Positions 17,296 to 25,681 of a stretch of DNA of 57,314 bases are shown piece by piece (position 1 is the first letter of the stretch; every line of letters begins with the position of its first letter). The stretch is taken from assembly GCA_017557345.1 (NCBI GenBank), contig JAFYZR010000082.1, forward strand, positions 1 through 57,314, written 5' to 3'. The translations under genes and the position numbers were made by a program. The notes beneath the pieces are model-generated. The model was not told the origin of the DNA, searched no databases, and was given only the letters and a program-made list of their open reading frames with translations. Source of the DNA: Paludibacteraceae bacterium. Lineage in GTDB: Bacteria > Bacteroidota > Bacteroidia > Bacteroidales > Paludibacteraceae.

Positions 17296-19111
17296 TCAAT
17301 ACACTTTCAGCTATTCGTTTCCGCAACCATGTGCGTTTTACTTCTCCTGTCAGATATTGTTCCATCATCATAGTGGCTACCGGACAAGCCCATGTGGCTC
17401 CAAAACCGGCATTTTCTACCACTACTGCAACTGCTATCTGCGGATCCTCAACAGGTGCAAAACCAATAAAGATAGCGTGATCTTTACCATGGGGATTTTG
17501 TACTGTTCCGGTTTTACCGGCCATGTGCAAACTGTCTATAGCAAAATGCCGTCCCGTTCCATGTACCATCACGCGATGCATGCCGTTTTTGAGAATATCA
17601 AAATATTCCGGCTCGATATCCAATTGATGAACATGGGTCAGCATAGAATCGTTTTTATTCAAATGCGGCGAGATATAATATCCGCCGTTGGCGATGATGG
17701 TTGCCTGGTTGGCCAATTGTAATGGCGTTACCAATATCTCGCCTTGACCGATACTTAGTGATCGGATAGTAATCGCTTTCCATCCGGTTTTACCGAAATA
17801 TCGGTCGTAGAATTGGATAGTAGGAATGTTTCCCGTGGATTGGTCGCCCAGATCCGTGTCTGTAAATTTCTGACCCAAGCCAAAACTCATCACATCATTC
17901 CGCCATAACTCATATCGCTTCTTGAAATCCTCATTCTCTTTTCCGTATCCGTTTTTCTGCAGCATATCACGGAAAGCAGCCCAGAAATACGGGTTACAAC
18001 TCTGCTCAATAGCATTTTCCAGAGAAACAGGCGAACCGTGATGGTGAGTACATTTGATAGGGGAACTGCTTGGACCGGAACATGGGTATTTCGTGTCGGG
18101 AGTTATTCCTTTTTCATGCAGACAAACCAGGGCCTGAATCGTTTTGAATGTCGATCCGGGAGAGTAGGTGGCTTGAGTAGCGCGGTTGTAAAGCGGTTTG
18201 GTGGGATCATTAAGAAGAATATCGTAGTTCTTGCTACGTTCTTTGCCGACCAATACTTTCGGATTCCATCCGGGATTAGACGCTAACGCCAATATCTCGC
18301 CTGTCTTCGGTTCAATGGCTACAGCGCTTCCTATTTTTCCTTCCAATAATTCCTCTGCCAGCAGTTGCAATTGGATATCCAGCGTGGTATAGATATCTGT
18401 TCCGGCTTTGGCTTTTTGATCCAATTCCCCGTCTTGGTAACTGCCTTGCATGCGCCCGTGAGAGTCACGCATAAGCACTTCTACGCCCTTATCTCCACGT
18501 AACTGCTTCTCATACGTACGCTCCAAGCCGTCACGGCCGGAATAATCGCCTCGTGTGTAATAGTCATCACGATCGATATCATTCTGATTCACTTCGCCAA
18601 CACTGCCTAATACATGTGCTGCGGCTTTGTAGGTATAATCGCGGAGGGTGCGTTTCTGAATCTGAATACCCGGGAAGAGAAACATAGCCTCTTGAAGGGT
18701 TGCTATATCTTCTTTCTTCAGTTGGCTCATGAAGACCTGTGGCGTCCAGCGGGAATAGCCTTTGTTTTTCCGCTTATCTTTTATCTCTTTCACGCGGTCA
18801 TTAAACTCTTCTCTGCTTATATGAAGGCATCGGCAAAAAGAGGTGGTATCCCAATCATCACCCATGTCACGCATCGTCATCGTGATTTCATAAATCGGCT
18901 GATTGAAAACCAGCAGCTCGCCGTGACGGTCATAAATAAGTCCACGGGAAGGGTAAACGGTCTGCTTGACTAACGCATTATTATCCGCTTGACCTTTGGT
19001 TGATTGATCAATGACCTGCAAATAGAATAGTCGGGCTATATACACCAAAACAACCACAATGGCTATGCCACTGATGATATATCGGCGTCTATAGTATTGG
19101 TCATTAATCAT
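17273..19111 (-). CDS. mrdA: Penicillin-binding protein 2 (transpeptidase)
   Basis: 612 residues. A single N-terminal membrane anchor (residues about 10-30), a dimerisation domain beginning with PSRGLIYDR, and a transpeptidase domain with SxxK in YSPGSTFK, SxN in EQSCN and KTG in AGKTGTV. As the class B partner of RodA it cross-links peptidoglycan for cylindrical growth and is the mecillinam target in other bacteria. Its ATG overlaps the mreD stop by 4 bases. Confidence 0.95.
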   Translation of the reverse strand: MINDQYYRRRYIISGIAIVVVLVYIARLFYLQVIDQSTKGQADNNALVKQTVYPSRGLIYDRHGELLVFNQPIYEITMTMRDMGDDWDTTSFCRCLHISREEFNDRVKEIKDKRKNKGYSRWTPQVFMSQLKKEDIATLQEAMFLFPGIQIQKRTLRDYTYKAAAHVLGSVGEVNQNDIDRDDYYTRGDYSGRDGLERTYEKQLRGDKGVEVLMRDSHGRMQGSYQDGELDQKAKAGTDIYTTLDIQLQLLAEELLEGKIGSAVAIEPKTGEILALASNPGWNPKVLVGKERSKNYDILLNDPTKPLYNRATQATYSPGSTFKTIQALVCLHEKGITPDTKYPCSGPSSSPIKCTHHHGSPVSLENAIEQSCNPYFWAAFRDMLQKNGYGKENEDFKKRYELWRNDVMSFGLGQKFTDTDLGDQSTGNIPTIQFYDRYFGKTGWKAITIRSLSIGQGEILVTPLQLANQATIIANGGYYISPHLNKNDSMLTHVHQLDIEPEYFDILKNGMHRVMVHGTGRHFAIDSLHMAGKTGTVQNPHGKDHAIFIGFAPVEDPQIAVAVVVENAGFGATWACPVATMMMEQYLTGEVKRTWLRKRIAESVLNESVKKW

Positions 19112-19602
19112 CTGTATCTCAATGCGTTATAGCCAATGATGATAGAAATGGTTACTATACTACTTACCAGTGTTTCCAATAGAATAAATCCGATGTGATG
19201 CCAACTCCATGCAGCCAAACTGAAGACTACCAGATGATGAATAACAACCAGAATGACCACATATTTTATCATGGCTTCCATGCCGATGGAGCGCAAACTG
19301 ATTTGCTCGTTCAGACGGTCTTTGTCATTCACGATGGCGCCGATCAGATACGGACGAATGAACATGATGAGGATGCAACTGGCGGTATGAACACCTAATG
19401 AATTACAGAATACATCCATAATGAGACCTATTATGGCGCCAATCACCATATCTACGCTATGAGGCAACGTAATCGGCAGCATCAGCAGGCACAAGATATA
19501 GATGTATGGATGACATACGCCCCATAACTGCAACTGGTCAAAAAGCAGCACTTGCAGCAGCATCACGATAACATATCGTCCCAATTGTTTAGTCCAATCC
19601 AT
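19108..19602 (-). CDS. mreD: Rod-shape-determining protein MreD
   Basis: 164 residues, almost entirely hydrophobic with five or so membrane helices. It is identified mainly by position between mreC and mrdA and by its size. The sequence is weakly conserved, as usual for MreD. It overlaps mreC by 14 bases. Confidence 0.85.
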   Translation of the reverse strand: MDWTKQLGRYVIVMLLQVLLFDQLQLWGVCHPYIYILCLLMLPITLPHSVDMVIGAIIGLIMDVFCNSLGVHTASCILIMFIRPYLIGAIVNDKDRLNEQISLRSIGMEAMIKYVVILVVIHHLVVFSLAAWSWHHIGFILLETLVSSIVTISIIIGYNALRYR

Positions 19603-20380
19603 CTATCAACTCCTCCAATTCGTTTTGATCTGCATTCTGAACCACTTCCACATATTTCAATCGCTTGAAATTAGTGTGCAGGCGCACGCGTATGGTGTGA
19701 TACGACTCGCCTTCTTTTAATATGCTACTTTCTACGATTCCAACGGGAATTCCTTCTGGGAAAACAGGACTTAAACCGCTCGTAACAATCGTGTCGCCTG
19801 GATTAACAACCATGTGGGCTGCCACATCGGCCAGTTGTGCAAAACGGATATCTTTTCCGTCCCATTGAAGCGTGCCGACATAGTCGTTTTTGGCAAAACG
19901 GCAACTGAGATTGGTGTACGTGTTGATAAGTGGCAGCACAACACTGTAATTACGGCCTACCGTCCGCACTATACCTACCGCGCCATCTTCATTACGCACG
20001 CCTTGCCCGCGACAAAGACCGTCCTTAGCACCACGATTGATGGTCAGATAATTATGCATCTCATCGGTCGTCATCTGAACCACTTTGGCGTTTAGGTAAT
20101 GATTTGAACGTTCATTTTCTGCCGAATCCATCGAACAAATATAGTTCCTCAGGGCTACATTCTCCGCAGCTAATTTCTCATTTTGACTGCGTAGACTGAA
20201 GTACCCGCCTATCTCGCTCAGCTGTTCATGTTGCCAGGCGATAAATTCGTTCGCTGTACTCAGGAAACTGCTACGCGGATAGGCGCTATTCCAATTAAGC
20301 AGCAAAAACGCAGCAACTTCCAAGGCGATAAACACGAGGAAGTTGCTATAACGCAGCAGTATTTTCAGCAGATTTTGCAT
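19589..20380 (-). CDS. mreC: Rod-shape-determining protein MreC
   Basis: 263 residues: a cytoplasmic start, one transmembrane helix (about 12-30), a coiled-coil segment (about 40-75) and a periplasmic beta-rich domain with LTINRGAKDGL and GDTIVTSGLSPVFPEGIPVG. It couples cytoplasmic MreB to the periplasmic wall synthases. Length and motif layout are normal. It lies 19 bases after mreB. Confidence 0.94.
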   Translation of the reverse strand: MQNLLKILLRYSNFLVFIALEVAAFLLLNWNSAYPRSSFLSTANEFIAWQHEQLSEIGGYFSLRSQNEKLAAENVALRNYICSMDSAENERSNHYLNAKVVQMTTDEMHNYLTINRGAKDGLCRGQGVRNEDGAVGIVRTVGRNYSVVLPLINTYTNLSCRFAKNDYVGTLQWDGKDIRFAQLADVAAHMVVNPGDTIVTSGLSPVFPEGIPVGIVESSILKEGESYHTIRVRLHTNFKRLKYVEVVQNADQNELEELIDGLD

Positions 20381-20399
20381 ACGCCGCTTTTATCGCTGA

Positions 20400-21419
20400 T
20401 TAGCGCAGCAGGAATCCGAAGTTATTGACGTTCTTCAACGCAATACCGGTACCGCGAGCTACGGAGTGCAAAGGATCGTCTGCTACATGGAACTGAATGG
20501 TGATCTTATCCGTCAGACGTCTTGCCAAACCATGCAGTAAAGCACCACCACCGGTCAAGTAAATACCGCGTTTTACGATATCTGAGTACAACTCAGGAGG
20601 AGTGGTTTCCAAAGCCTGAAGGATTGCTCCTTCAATCTTGCTCACGCTCTTCTCGAGGCAGTGTGCAATCTCCGGATAGCTAACAGGAACAGACATCGGC
20701 AGAGCCGTTACTTTGTTCGGGCCTACTACGATGAAATCTTCAGGAGCATCCTCCAATTCCGGCAGAGCAGAACCTACTTGAATCTTGATGCGCTCTGCTG
20801 TCGGCTCATCGATACGTAAGTTGTGCATACGTCCCATGTATTCGATGATATCTTGGTTGAAGTCATCACCTGCAATCTTGATGGACTTGTTACTTACGAT
20901 GCCACCGAGAGAAATAACGGCAATCTCCGTGGTACCACCACCGATATCTACGATCATGCATCCTTCCGGACTCTCCACGTCCAGACCGATACCGATAGCT
21001 GCGGCCATTGGCTCGTAGATCATATAGATATCACGTCCACCTGCATGCTCTGAACTGTCACGCACGGCACGAATCTCCACTTCCGTTGAACCCGAAGGAA
21101 TACATACCACCATACGAATCGACGGAGTGAACAGGCGAGCTTGCTTCGGAATCATCTTAATCATTCCGCGAATCATCATCTCGCATGCATAGAAGTCAGC
21201 GATCACACCGTCACGCAATGGGCGAACCGTACGAATCATACTACCGCCTTTACCAATCATCTGTTGTGCCTTGCGGCCTACGGCAACCATTTTGTTGTCC
21301 GCCATCGAAATAGCCACTACCGAAGGCTCGTCAACCACTATCTTATCATCGCACATGATGATCGTGTTCGCTGTTCCCAAGTCAATGGCAATCTCCTGTG
21401 TAAAAGAAAAAAGTCCCAT
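20400..21419 (-). CDS. mreB: Rod-shape-determining actin homolog MreB
   Basis: 339 residues. DLGTANT phosphate-1 loop, GRKAQQM, IGGGTTEIAV phosphate-2 and GGGALLHGL adenosine block give an actin-fold ATPase. It forms membrane filaments that direct elongasome movement. First gene of the mre cluster, with its own promoter at 21493-21523 and a leader of about 65 bases. Confidence 0.97.
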   Translation of the reverse strand: MGLFSFTQEIAIDLGTANTIIMCDDKIVVDEPSVVAISMADNKMVAVGRKAQQMIGKGGSMIRTVRPLRDGVIADFYACEMMIRGMIKMIPKQARLFTPSIRMVVCIPSGSTEVEIRAVRDSSEHAGGRDIYMIYEPMAAAIGIGLDVESPEGCMIVDIGGGTTEIAVISLGGIVSNKSIKIAGDDFNQDIIEYMGRMHNLRIDEPTAERIKIQVGSALPELEDAPEDFIVVGPNKVTALPMSVPVSYPEIAHCLEKSVSKIEGAILQALETTPPELYSDIVKRGIYLTGGGALLHGLARRLTDKITIQFHVADDPLHSVARGTGIALKNVNNFGFLLR

Positions 21420-21492
21420 ATTTATATCATTTATTTAATCGTTTTTCACGTCCAAACTATTCCCGAAATGTGCCTATTCCGGAAATATCGTG

Positions 21493-21523
21493 CAAAGGTA
21501 CAACTATTTTTTCAAATATGCAA
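21493..21523 (-). promoter_or_regulatory. mreB promoter
   Basis: On the minus strand TTGCATATTTGA, then TACCTTTG (21500-21493), with a 20-base spacer. Confidence 0.8.
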
Positions 21524-21560
21524 GCGCGCGCGAAATTTTTTTTACTTTTTCGCTATTTTT

Positions 21561-21611
21561 AACCCCTTAACCCCTAATTCGCTAACTCACTAATCGCTAA
21601 TTCGTTAATCG
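21561..21611. repeat. Degenerate octamer microrepeat (CTAATTCN type)
   Basis: Successive units cctaattcg, ctaactca, ctaatcg, ctaattcg, ttaatcg between the divergent mreB and tRNA-Ala promoters. The same style of repeat recurs at 22491-22543 and inside genes. Confidence 0.7.
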
Positions 21612-21648
21612 AAAAAAGGCGCTATTGAGCTCTTTTTTTCGATTTTTC

Positions 21649-21679
21649 TTGCATATATCAAAAAAAAGCAGTACTTTTG
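21649..21679 (+). promoter_or_regulatory. tRNA-Ala promoter
   Basis: TTGCATATATCA at 21649, 20-base spacer, TACTTTTG at 21672-21679. The tRNA begins 11 bases after the -7 box. Confidence 0.82.
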
Positions 21680-21690
21680 CACTCGCTTTG

Positions 21691-21764
21691 GGGGTATTAG
21701 CTCATCTGGCTAGAGCGCAACACTGGCAGTGTTGAGGTGAGCGGTTCGAGTCCGCTATACTCCA
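21691..21764 (+). tRNA. tRNA-Ala (anticodon GGC)
   Basis: 74 bases. Acceptor stem GGGGTAT/ATACTCC carries the G3-U70 wobble pair that marks alanine tRNAs. D stem GCTC/GAGC, anticodon stem CAACA/TGTTG with loop CTGGCAG (anticodon GGC), T stem AGCGG/CCGCT with TTCGAGT, discriminator A. CCA is not encoded. Confidence 0.95.
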
Positions 21765-21772
21765 CATACACA

Positions 21773-21799
21773 AGGATCACCTTTTCGGTGGTCCTTTTT
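21773..21799 (+). terminator. tRNA-Ala terminator
   Basis: AGGATCACC-ttttc-GGTGGTCCT forms a 9-bp stem with one G-T pair and runs into a T tract, nine bases after the tRNA. Confidence 0.88.
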
Positions 21800-21842
21800 G
21801 TTTGTCAATAAACTCCAACTTTTCTCGATTTCATCGTAACTT

Positions 21843-22265
21843 TTATTGCAATTCTCGCATCTCGCGATATATCGTAACATAGATGAAGGGATAGAGGTGA
21901 TAGGGTTTGTCTTCATACAGAGCGGATTGACAATAATCCTCATACTTGGTCTTCCAAAATATCCCTTCTTCTACCATCTCGGGAGAACATTGTTCTGGAT
22001 GAAGTATTGCTCGTTCGATATCATGTGCTGTGCGTTGGGCGGCTTTAATCATCTCGCGATTACGGGTCGCACCTTCCGACCAGGAACCTTCATGGAAATG
22101 ATATAAGAATAACTGATGCCATCTTTTCCCGTTTTGATCGATATTTTTCTCGCCGTAGTTATGTCGGCGCGCCACCACTCGATAACCGTTTTTCTTGCCT
22201 TCTTTAGTCTGGTCTATTGCACCCCATAAGGATTCTATTCCATCTGAAAATGTTACTTGTGCCAT
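21843..22265 (-). CDS. Small uncharacterised protein with an 11-bp array in its leader
   Basis: 140 residues, soluble, no signal peptide. I do not recognise the family. The pattern (MAQ.....GIESLWGAI near the start, a basic middle, N-x6-AAQRTAHDIERAILHP, then W-x-x-KYEDY and an aromatic tail) can be aligned by eye with the protein at 47904-48341: MA start, I-x3-GA, Asn followed by an Ala-rich helix, A-[IL]-x-[HD]-P, then W-x-x-[KR][YF]E. Identity is low and the relationship is inferred. The promoter is at 22400-22430, and its leader of about 130 bases contains phased array B. No terminator of its own is obvious before the tRNA-Ala. Confidence 0.65.
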   Translation of the reverse strand: MAQVTFSDGIESLWGAIDQTKEGKKNGYRVVARRHNYGEKNIDQNGKRWHQLFLYHFHEGSWSEGATRNREMIKAAQRTAHDIERAILHPEQCSPEMVEEGIFWKTKYEDYCQSALYEDKPYHLYPFIYVTIYREMRELQ

Positions 22266-22306
22266 ATTTACTCTTTCTTTAATTTAATTCTTCTACTTTT
22301 TCTCGA

Positions 22307-22394
22307 GGTCAATACCTGGTAATTACGTATGAATTACGTGGTAATCCTAGACAATACACGTACTCTCATCGTACCTTCACCGTATCCTCATTTC
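22307..22394. repeat. 11-bp phased array B, about 8 units in a 5' leader
   Basis: Eight consecutive 11-mers: ggtcaatacct, ggtaattacgt, atgaattacgt, ggtaatcctag, acaatacacgt, actctcatcgt, accttcaccgt, atcctcatttc. CGT recurs at the end of five of them in fixed phase. The array lies between the -7 box (22400-22407) and the ATG (22265) of the minus-strand gene, so it should be transcribed as leader RNA. Confidence 0.78.
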
Positions 22395-22399
22395 GCTTG

Positions 22400-22430
22400 C
22401 AAAGATACGACTTTTTTCTGACATACGCAA
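22400..22430 (-). promoter_or_regulatory. Promoter of the 140-residue protein gene
   Basis: Minus strand TTGCGTATGTCA, 20-base spacer, TATCTTTG (22407-22400). Confidence 0.82.
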
Positions 22431-22465
22431 ATAGTCTGTATTATTTTTTCCATTAAATACAGACA

Positions 22466-22493
22466 AAAATGAAAAGAGCGTCCAAAGACGCCC
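22466..22493 (-). terminator. Terminator of the surface-protein pair
   Basis: Read on the minus strand: GGGCGTC-tttg-GACGCTC (22493-22476) followed by TTTTC and a second T run. It lies about 70 bases after the stop at 22566. Confidence 0.75.
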
Positions 22494-22543
22494 TAATCAC
22501 TAATTCACTAATCCCTAACTCCCTAATTCTCTAATTCGTTATT
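22491..22543. repeat. Degenerate octamer microrepeat in a 3' untranslated region
   Basis: Seven near-copies of CTAATTCN: cctaatca, ctaattca, ctaatcc, ctaactcc, ctaattct, ctaattcg, then ttatttct. It lies between the stop codon at 22566 and the terminator hairpin. Confidence 0.75.
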
Positions 22544-22565
22544 TCTAAGCTCTAATGGGCACGAT

Positions 22566-23687
22566 TTATTCTGCATTACGAACTAAACGAACGGAGTGAC
22601 CTTTGTCCCGATCGTTGCCGCTCATGCCGGCTCCATCCGAACCGAAGTACACGCAGCACGCGTAGCTCTGATAGAAGTACGAAGCCGACCAGTAGTAGCC
22701 GTGCGAACCCACATTGTTCACATCCGTTCCGTCGCGGTAACCCGCAGCCGGCAAGAAGACGGCACCTACGGTCTCCATAGCACTCCAAACTTGTGGACCA
22801 TAAGTATTCGTATCCCAATCGTTGGTCTGGTAACTCCAACTCAGGCCATCGGGCAAAGTAAAGTCATCGGGCAGAAGAACATATCCATGCACTCCGCAAA
22901 CGGTCGCTTGCGAGCGAAGGTATTGCGCTAAATTACGACCTCTAAGGATATAATTCCATTCGTCCTGTGTGAGCGAACGCCACATATTAGGCTTGTTGCC
23001 GCCGTTGGAGATGGCATTAAACACGCCCCAGTCATAATTGGCGCTTGTACCGGCAAGGTTCGGATCTGTCTGATTCGTGGAAGGTCCGTAACCGTAATAG
23101 TTAATATTGTCAGAATTCAGCGTTTCTTCTCCTTTCCATGTGGTATCACACTTGCCGGTAATAGCTTGCATCTCGCAGTTAATATTGTCTATCTCTGCGC
23201 CCTTAATCGGTATCGACTGGCTAAGTTGCGCAGTACTCGTGGCCCACGGTTGATAGTTTACCGCAAACGGGTCATTAGCGGTGTTATTATAGCCGCTTGT
23301 TCCCCAACCAAACAAATCAATCCAGCCATCATATGTACTACTGATGTTGCTGTTATCAGTTCCGATAATATCATACTGGTTGGTAGCAAACTGCCAAGTA
23401 TTGGTACTTGCCTGATACTGCAAATTACCCTGCGAGAAGAAGATTTGGTCGCCATTACTATTAATAGTAAAAGCTTTTGCATGAAAATTCGGATTAGCCG
23501 GTGTGGTATCCGGCACTTGAGGATCGGGATCCGGCGTCACGGCTGGTTTATAGAACGTTATACTGTCAATGTCTGCAAGGCCTTTCTGGTAATCGATGGC
23601 ACCATTAACCCAAACACGCATCTGGGTTTGCGCACTCATGCTTAATGCGGCAAAGACCGCAAGCGTTAAAGTAAAAATCTTTTTCAT
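22566..23687 (-). CDS. Secreted protein with a Fibrobacter-type major paralogous (FISUMP-like) domain
   Basis: 373 residues. Signal peptide MKKIFTLTLAVFAALSMSAQ, then a short Bacteroidales N-terminal module (VWVNGAIDYQKGLADIDSITF), a Pro/Asp linker (about residues 50-68), and a C-terminal domain with FSQGNLQYQAST, WRSLTQDEW, GVHGYVLLPDDF, FLPAAGYRDGT, YYWSAS and a final SVRLVRN. This layout is typical of the Fibrobacter succinogenes major paralogous domain, a C-type-lectin-like fold found in many gut Bacteroidota surface proteins. Ligand unknown. It follows the T9SS-tailed gene by 5 bases and is probably co-transcribed with it. The end of the lectin-like domain resembles diversity-generating-retroelement targets, but no template repeat or reverse transcriptase is present. 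Confidence 0.75.
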   Translation of the reverse strand: MKKIFTLTLAVFAALSMSAQTQMRVWVNGAIDYQKGLADIDSITFYKPAVTPDPDPQVPDTTPANPNFHAKAFTINSNGDQIFFSQGNLQYQASTNTWQFATNQYDIIGTDNSNISSTYDGWIDLFGWGTSGYNNTANDPFAVNYQPWATSTAQLSQSIPIKGAEIDNINCEMQAITGKCDTTWKGEETLNSDNINYYGYGPSTNQTDPNLAGTSANYDWGVFNAISNGGNKPNMWRSLTQDEWNYILRGRNLAQYLRSQATVCGVHGYVLLPDDFTLPDGLSWSYQTNDWDTNTYGPQVWSAMETVGAVFLPAAGYRDGTDVNNVGSHGYYWSASYFYQSYACCVYFGSDGAGMSGNDRDKGHSVRLVRNAE

Positions 23688-23692
23688 ATCTT

Positions 23693-24163
23693 TTATTCCT
23701 TTATAAATTTAACAATCTGTGCGCCTGCCTGCAGCAAGTATGTGCCGTTCTGCAAACCGGTAACGTTAATCATTGTGCGCTCCGCTTGTACCGGAGTAGC
23801 CATCATCAGTTTGCCCTGCAAGTCATAGACCCGCACGGTTTGGTTTTCTGGCAGACCTTTGATAATAAGTGCGTCCCGAGTCGGATTTGGGAATACACAC
23901 AACTGGCCATTCAGATTGTCCAGCGCCGTTGCTTGTTCCTCTTCAACTACCACTTGACCTACGTTTTCTACATCCGTAAAACCAAGAAGCGTTCCGGTTT
24001 CATCGTAAAGATACATCACATCATTTTCGAATGTGATTTTGCCGAGTTGCGAGAGCGCGTACTGCTGTTCTACTCCATTCAAATCAATAACGGTTAATTT
24101 TGTTTCTGCCATTGTAAATACTGCAACGAGCAGTATTGGCAAAAAGAGAAGTTTTTTGCTCAT
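23693..24163 (-). CDS. Small secreted protein with a type A T9SS sorting domain
   Basis: 156 residues from the ATG at 24163; the frame is open to 24262, but the signal peptide MSKKLLFLPILLVAVFTMA fixes this start. The N-terminal module (LTVIDLNGVEQQYALSQLGKITF) resembles that of the following gene. The C-terminal 75 residues (VFPNPTRDALIIKG, VRVYDLQGKLM, INVTGLQNGTYLLQ, KFIKE) are a clear Por/type IX C-terminal sorting domain, so export across the outer membrane by T9SS is expected. Little remains besides the sorting domain, so it may act as a scaffold or anchor. Confidence 0.85.
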   Translation of the reverse strand: MSKKLLFLPILLVAVFTMAETKLTVIDLNGVEQQYALSQLGKITFENDVMYLYDETGTLLGFTDVENVGQVVVEEEQATALDNLNGQLCVFPNPTRDALIIKGLPENQTVRVYDLQGKLMMATPVQAERTMINVTGLQNGTYLLQAGAQIVKFIKE

Positions 24164-24259
24164 ATTATTTTGAAGATTATTGTATTGCAACACCTTGTTT
24201 TCAATATGTCCTTCTGTTTTACGTCGGTAAGCGACGGCGGTTATAAAACCTTTGCGGGG

Positions 24260-24290
24260 CAAAGGTACAACATTTTTTTGACATACGCAA
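24260..24290 (-). promoter_or_regulatory. Promoter of the surface-protein pair
   Basis: Minus strand TTGCGTATGTCA, 20-base spacer, TACCTTTG (24267-24260). The leader to the ATG is about 90 bases. Confidence 0.83.
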
Positions 24291-24327
24291 GAGGAAGAAC
24301 AATTTATTCATAAAAATATGCAATTAT

Positions 24328-24358
24328 TTGCATATGTCATTTTTTTTTTGTACCTTTG
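24328..24358 (+). promoter_or_regulatory. Plus-strand promoter running antisense over tRNA-Asn
   Basis: TTGCATATGTCA at 24328, 20-base spacer, TACCTTTG at 24351-24358. The first long plus-strand gene is the kinase at 24645, 280 bases on; in between the transcript would cross tRNA-Asn in antisense. No better promoter was found closer to the kinase. Confidence 0.75.
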
Positions 24359-24391
24359 CAGCGGTTTTCGGTTAGTGGGGGAAATGAAGGA

Positions 24392-24425
24392 GAAAAAAAG
24401 AAGCACCCTCGTTATGCGAAAGTGC
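24392..24425 (-). terminator. tRNA-Asn terminator
   Basis: Minus strand GCACTTTCG-cataa-CGAGGGTGC followed by TTCTTTTTTTC, five bases beyond the tRNA 3' end. Confidence 0.85.
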
Positions 24426-24429
24426 TCTG

Positions 24430-24503
24430 CGCTCCCTCTAGGACTTGAACCTAGGACCCCCTGATTAACAGTCAGATGCTCTAACCGACTGAGCTAAGGA
24501 AGC
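24430..24503 (-). tRNA. tRNA-Asn (anticodon GTT)
   Basis: 74 bases on the minus strand. Acceptor GCTTCCT/AGGGAGC, D arm GCTC-AGTCGGTTA-GAGC, anticodon stem TCTGA/TCAGG with loop CTGTTAA (GTT), T arm CTAGG-TTCAAGT-CCTAG, discriminator G. CCA is not encoded. Confidence 0.95.
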
Positions 24504-24536
24504 GTGTTTTGTGCTCCCGTTTTTCGAAAGCGGGTG

Positions 24537-24567
24537 CAAAAGTACTGCTTTTTTTTGACATGTGCAA
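24537..24567 (-). promoter_or_regulatory. tRNA-Asn promoter
   Basis: Minus strand TTGCACATGTCA, 20-base spacer, TACTTTTG (24544-24537), ahead of the tRNA at 24503. Confidence 0.83.
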
Positions 24568-24644
24568 ATTTTTTGCGAAAAAAATGTGAATAAGCGTCAA
24601 TATTTTAGCAAATTAACCCTGTTTTAGGTCAAAAATACACAAAA

Positions 24645-25649
24645 ATGAAGAAGATTTTAGGTTTAGGTAACGCATTAACGGACATTTTGCTCCAGGTGAG
24701 CGAGGATGATCTGCGTGAACTGGGGTTTCCAAAAGGAAGCATGAACCTTATTTCTAAAGATCAGGCAGAACGGATTCAGTACCGTTTCTTATCTGTGCGC
24801 AGGCGTATGGTGGCGGGCGGTTCGGCATCAAACACCATCAACTGTATCGCCTCTCTTGGCGGAAAAGCCGCTTTCATCGGAAAAATCGGAAACGATGAAG
24901 TGGGTGATTTTTACCGCGAGGACATGATAAAGAATGGTGTGAAACCGATATTGCTTCTCTCGCAAACATCTATGTCCGGTTTTTCCATCGTTCTGGTGAC
25001 GCCTGATGGTGAGCGTACGTTTGCTACATATTTGGGTGCTGCGTCAAAACTGTGTGCCGATGATATATCCAAAGATGCTTTCAGCGGATATGATATCTTT
25101 CATATTGAGGGTTATCTGGTGCAAAATCATGATTTGCTGGAGAAATCGATCCGTTTGGCGAAAGAGGCCGGCTGTATGGTGTCCCTTGACCTGGCTTCCT
25201 ATAATGTGATTAACGAGAATCACGCTTTCCTCAAGGATCTGGTGAAACAGTATGTGGATATTGTGTTTGCCAATGAGGATGAGTCGTTTGCTTATACCCA
25301 TCTTAATCCGGAAGAATCGGTACAGATGATAGCCGAGCAATGCGATATCGCGGTAGTCAAAGTAGGCAAGAACGGATCGTATGTGCAGCAGGGCAGCAAG
25401 CGTCATCATATAGGTGCCATCACAACCAGTTGTACCGATTCCACCGGCGCCGGAGACTATTTTGCGGGCGGATTCTTACATGCTTTGGCTGATGGATTCG
25501 ATATCCGTCGCTGCGCAGAGATAGGCACGATAGCTGCCGGACGGGTTGTCGAAGTGATCGGAACGAAACTGCCGGATGAGCAATGGGAAGAGATTCGTCG
25601 TATATGCGCGCTTTACCGCGGATTCATGCAGAAATACGATAGAGACTGA
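24645..25649 (+). CDS. PfkB-family sugar/nucleoside kinase (adenosine-kinase-like)
   Basis: 334 residues. N-terminal GLGNALTDILL, the GGSASNTI-x-C-x-ASLGG substrate block, and the C-terminal anion-hole motif D-S-T-G-A-G-D near residue 265 with the catalytic Asp. The ribokinase/PfkB fold is certain. Substrate assignment to adenosine rests on overall similarity to Bacteroidota proteins annotated that way and is not proven. First of a ten-gene plus-strand run. Confidence 0.88.
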   Translation: MKKILGLGNALTDILLQVSEDDLRELGFPKGSMNLISKDQAERIQYRFLSVRRRMVAGGSASNTINCIASLGGKAAFIGKIGNDEVGDFYREDMIKNGVKPILLLSQTSMSGFSIVLVTPDGERTFATYLGAASKLCADDISKDAFSGYDIFHIEGYLVQNHDLLEKSIRLAKEAGCMVSLDLASYNVINENHAFLKDLVKQYVDIVFANEDESFAYTHLNPEESVQMIAEQCDIAVVKVGKNGSYVQQGSKRHHIGAITTSCTDSTGAGDYFAGGFLHALADGFDIRRCAEIGTIAAGRVVEVIGTKLPDEQWEEIRRICALYRGFMQKYDRD

Positions 25650-25681
25650 AAGTGAAAGTTTAAAGTGGAGAGTTTAACATT

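Noticed and set aside
22566-23687. Target protein of a diversity-generating retroelement
   Set aside because: The lectin-like end fits, but there is no reverse transcriptase, accessory protein or template repeat in the window.
24384-24464. 26-codon ORF after the plus-strand promoter at 24328
   Set aside because: It reads through the tRNA terminator and antisense tRNA sequence, so its codons are explained by those elements.
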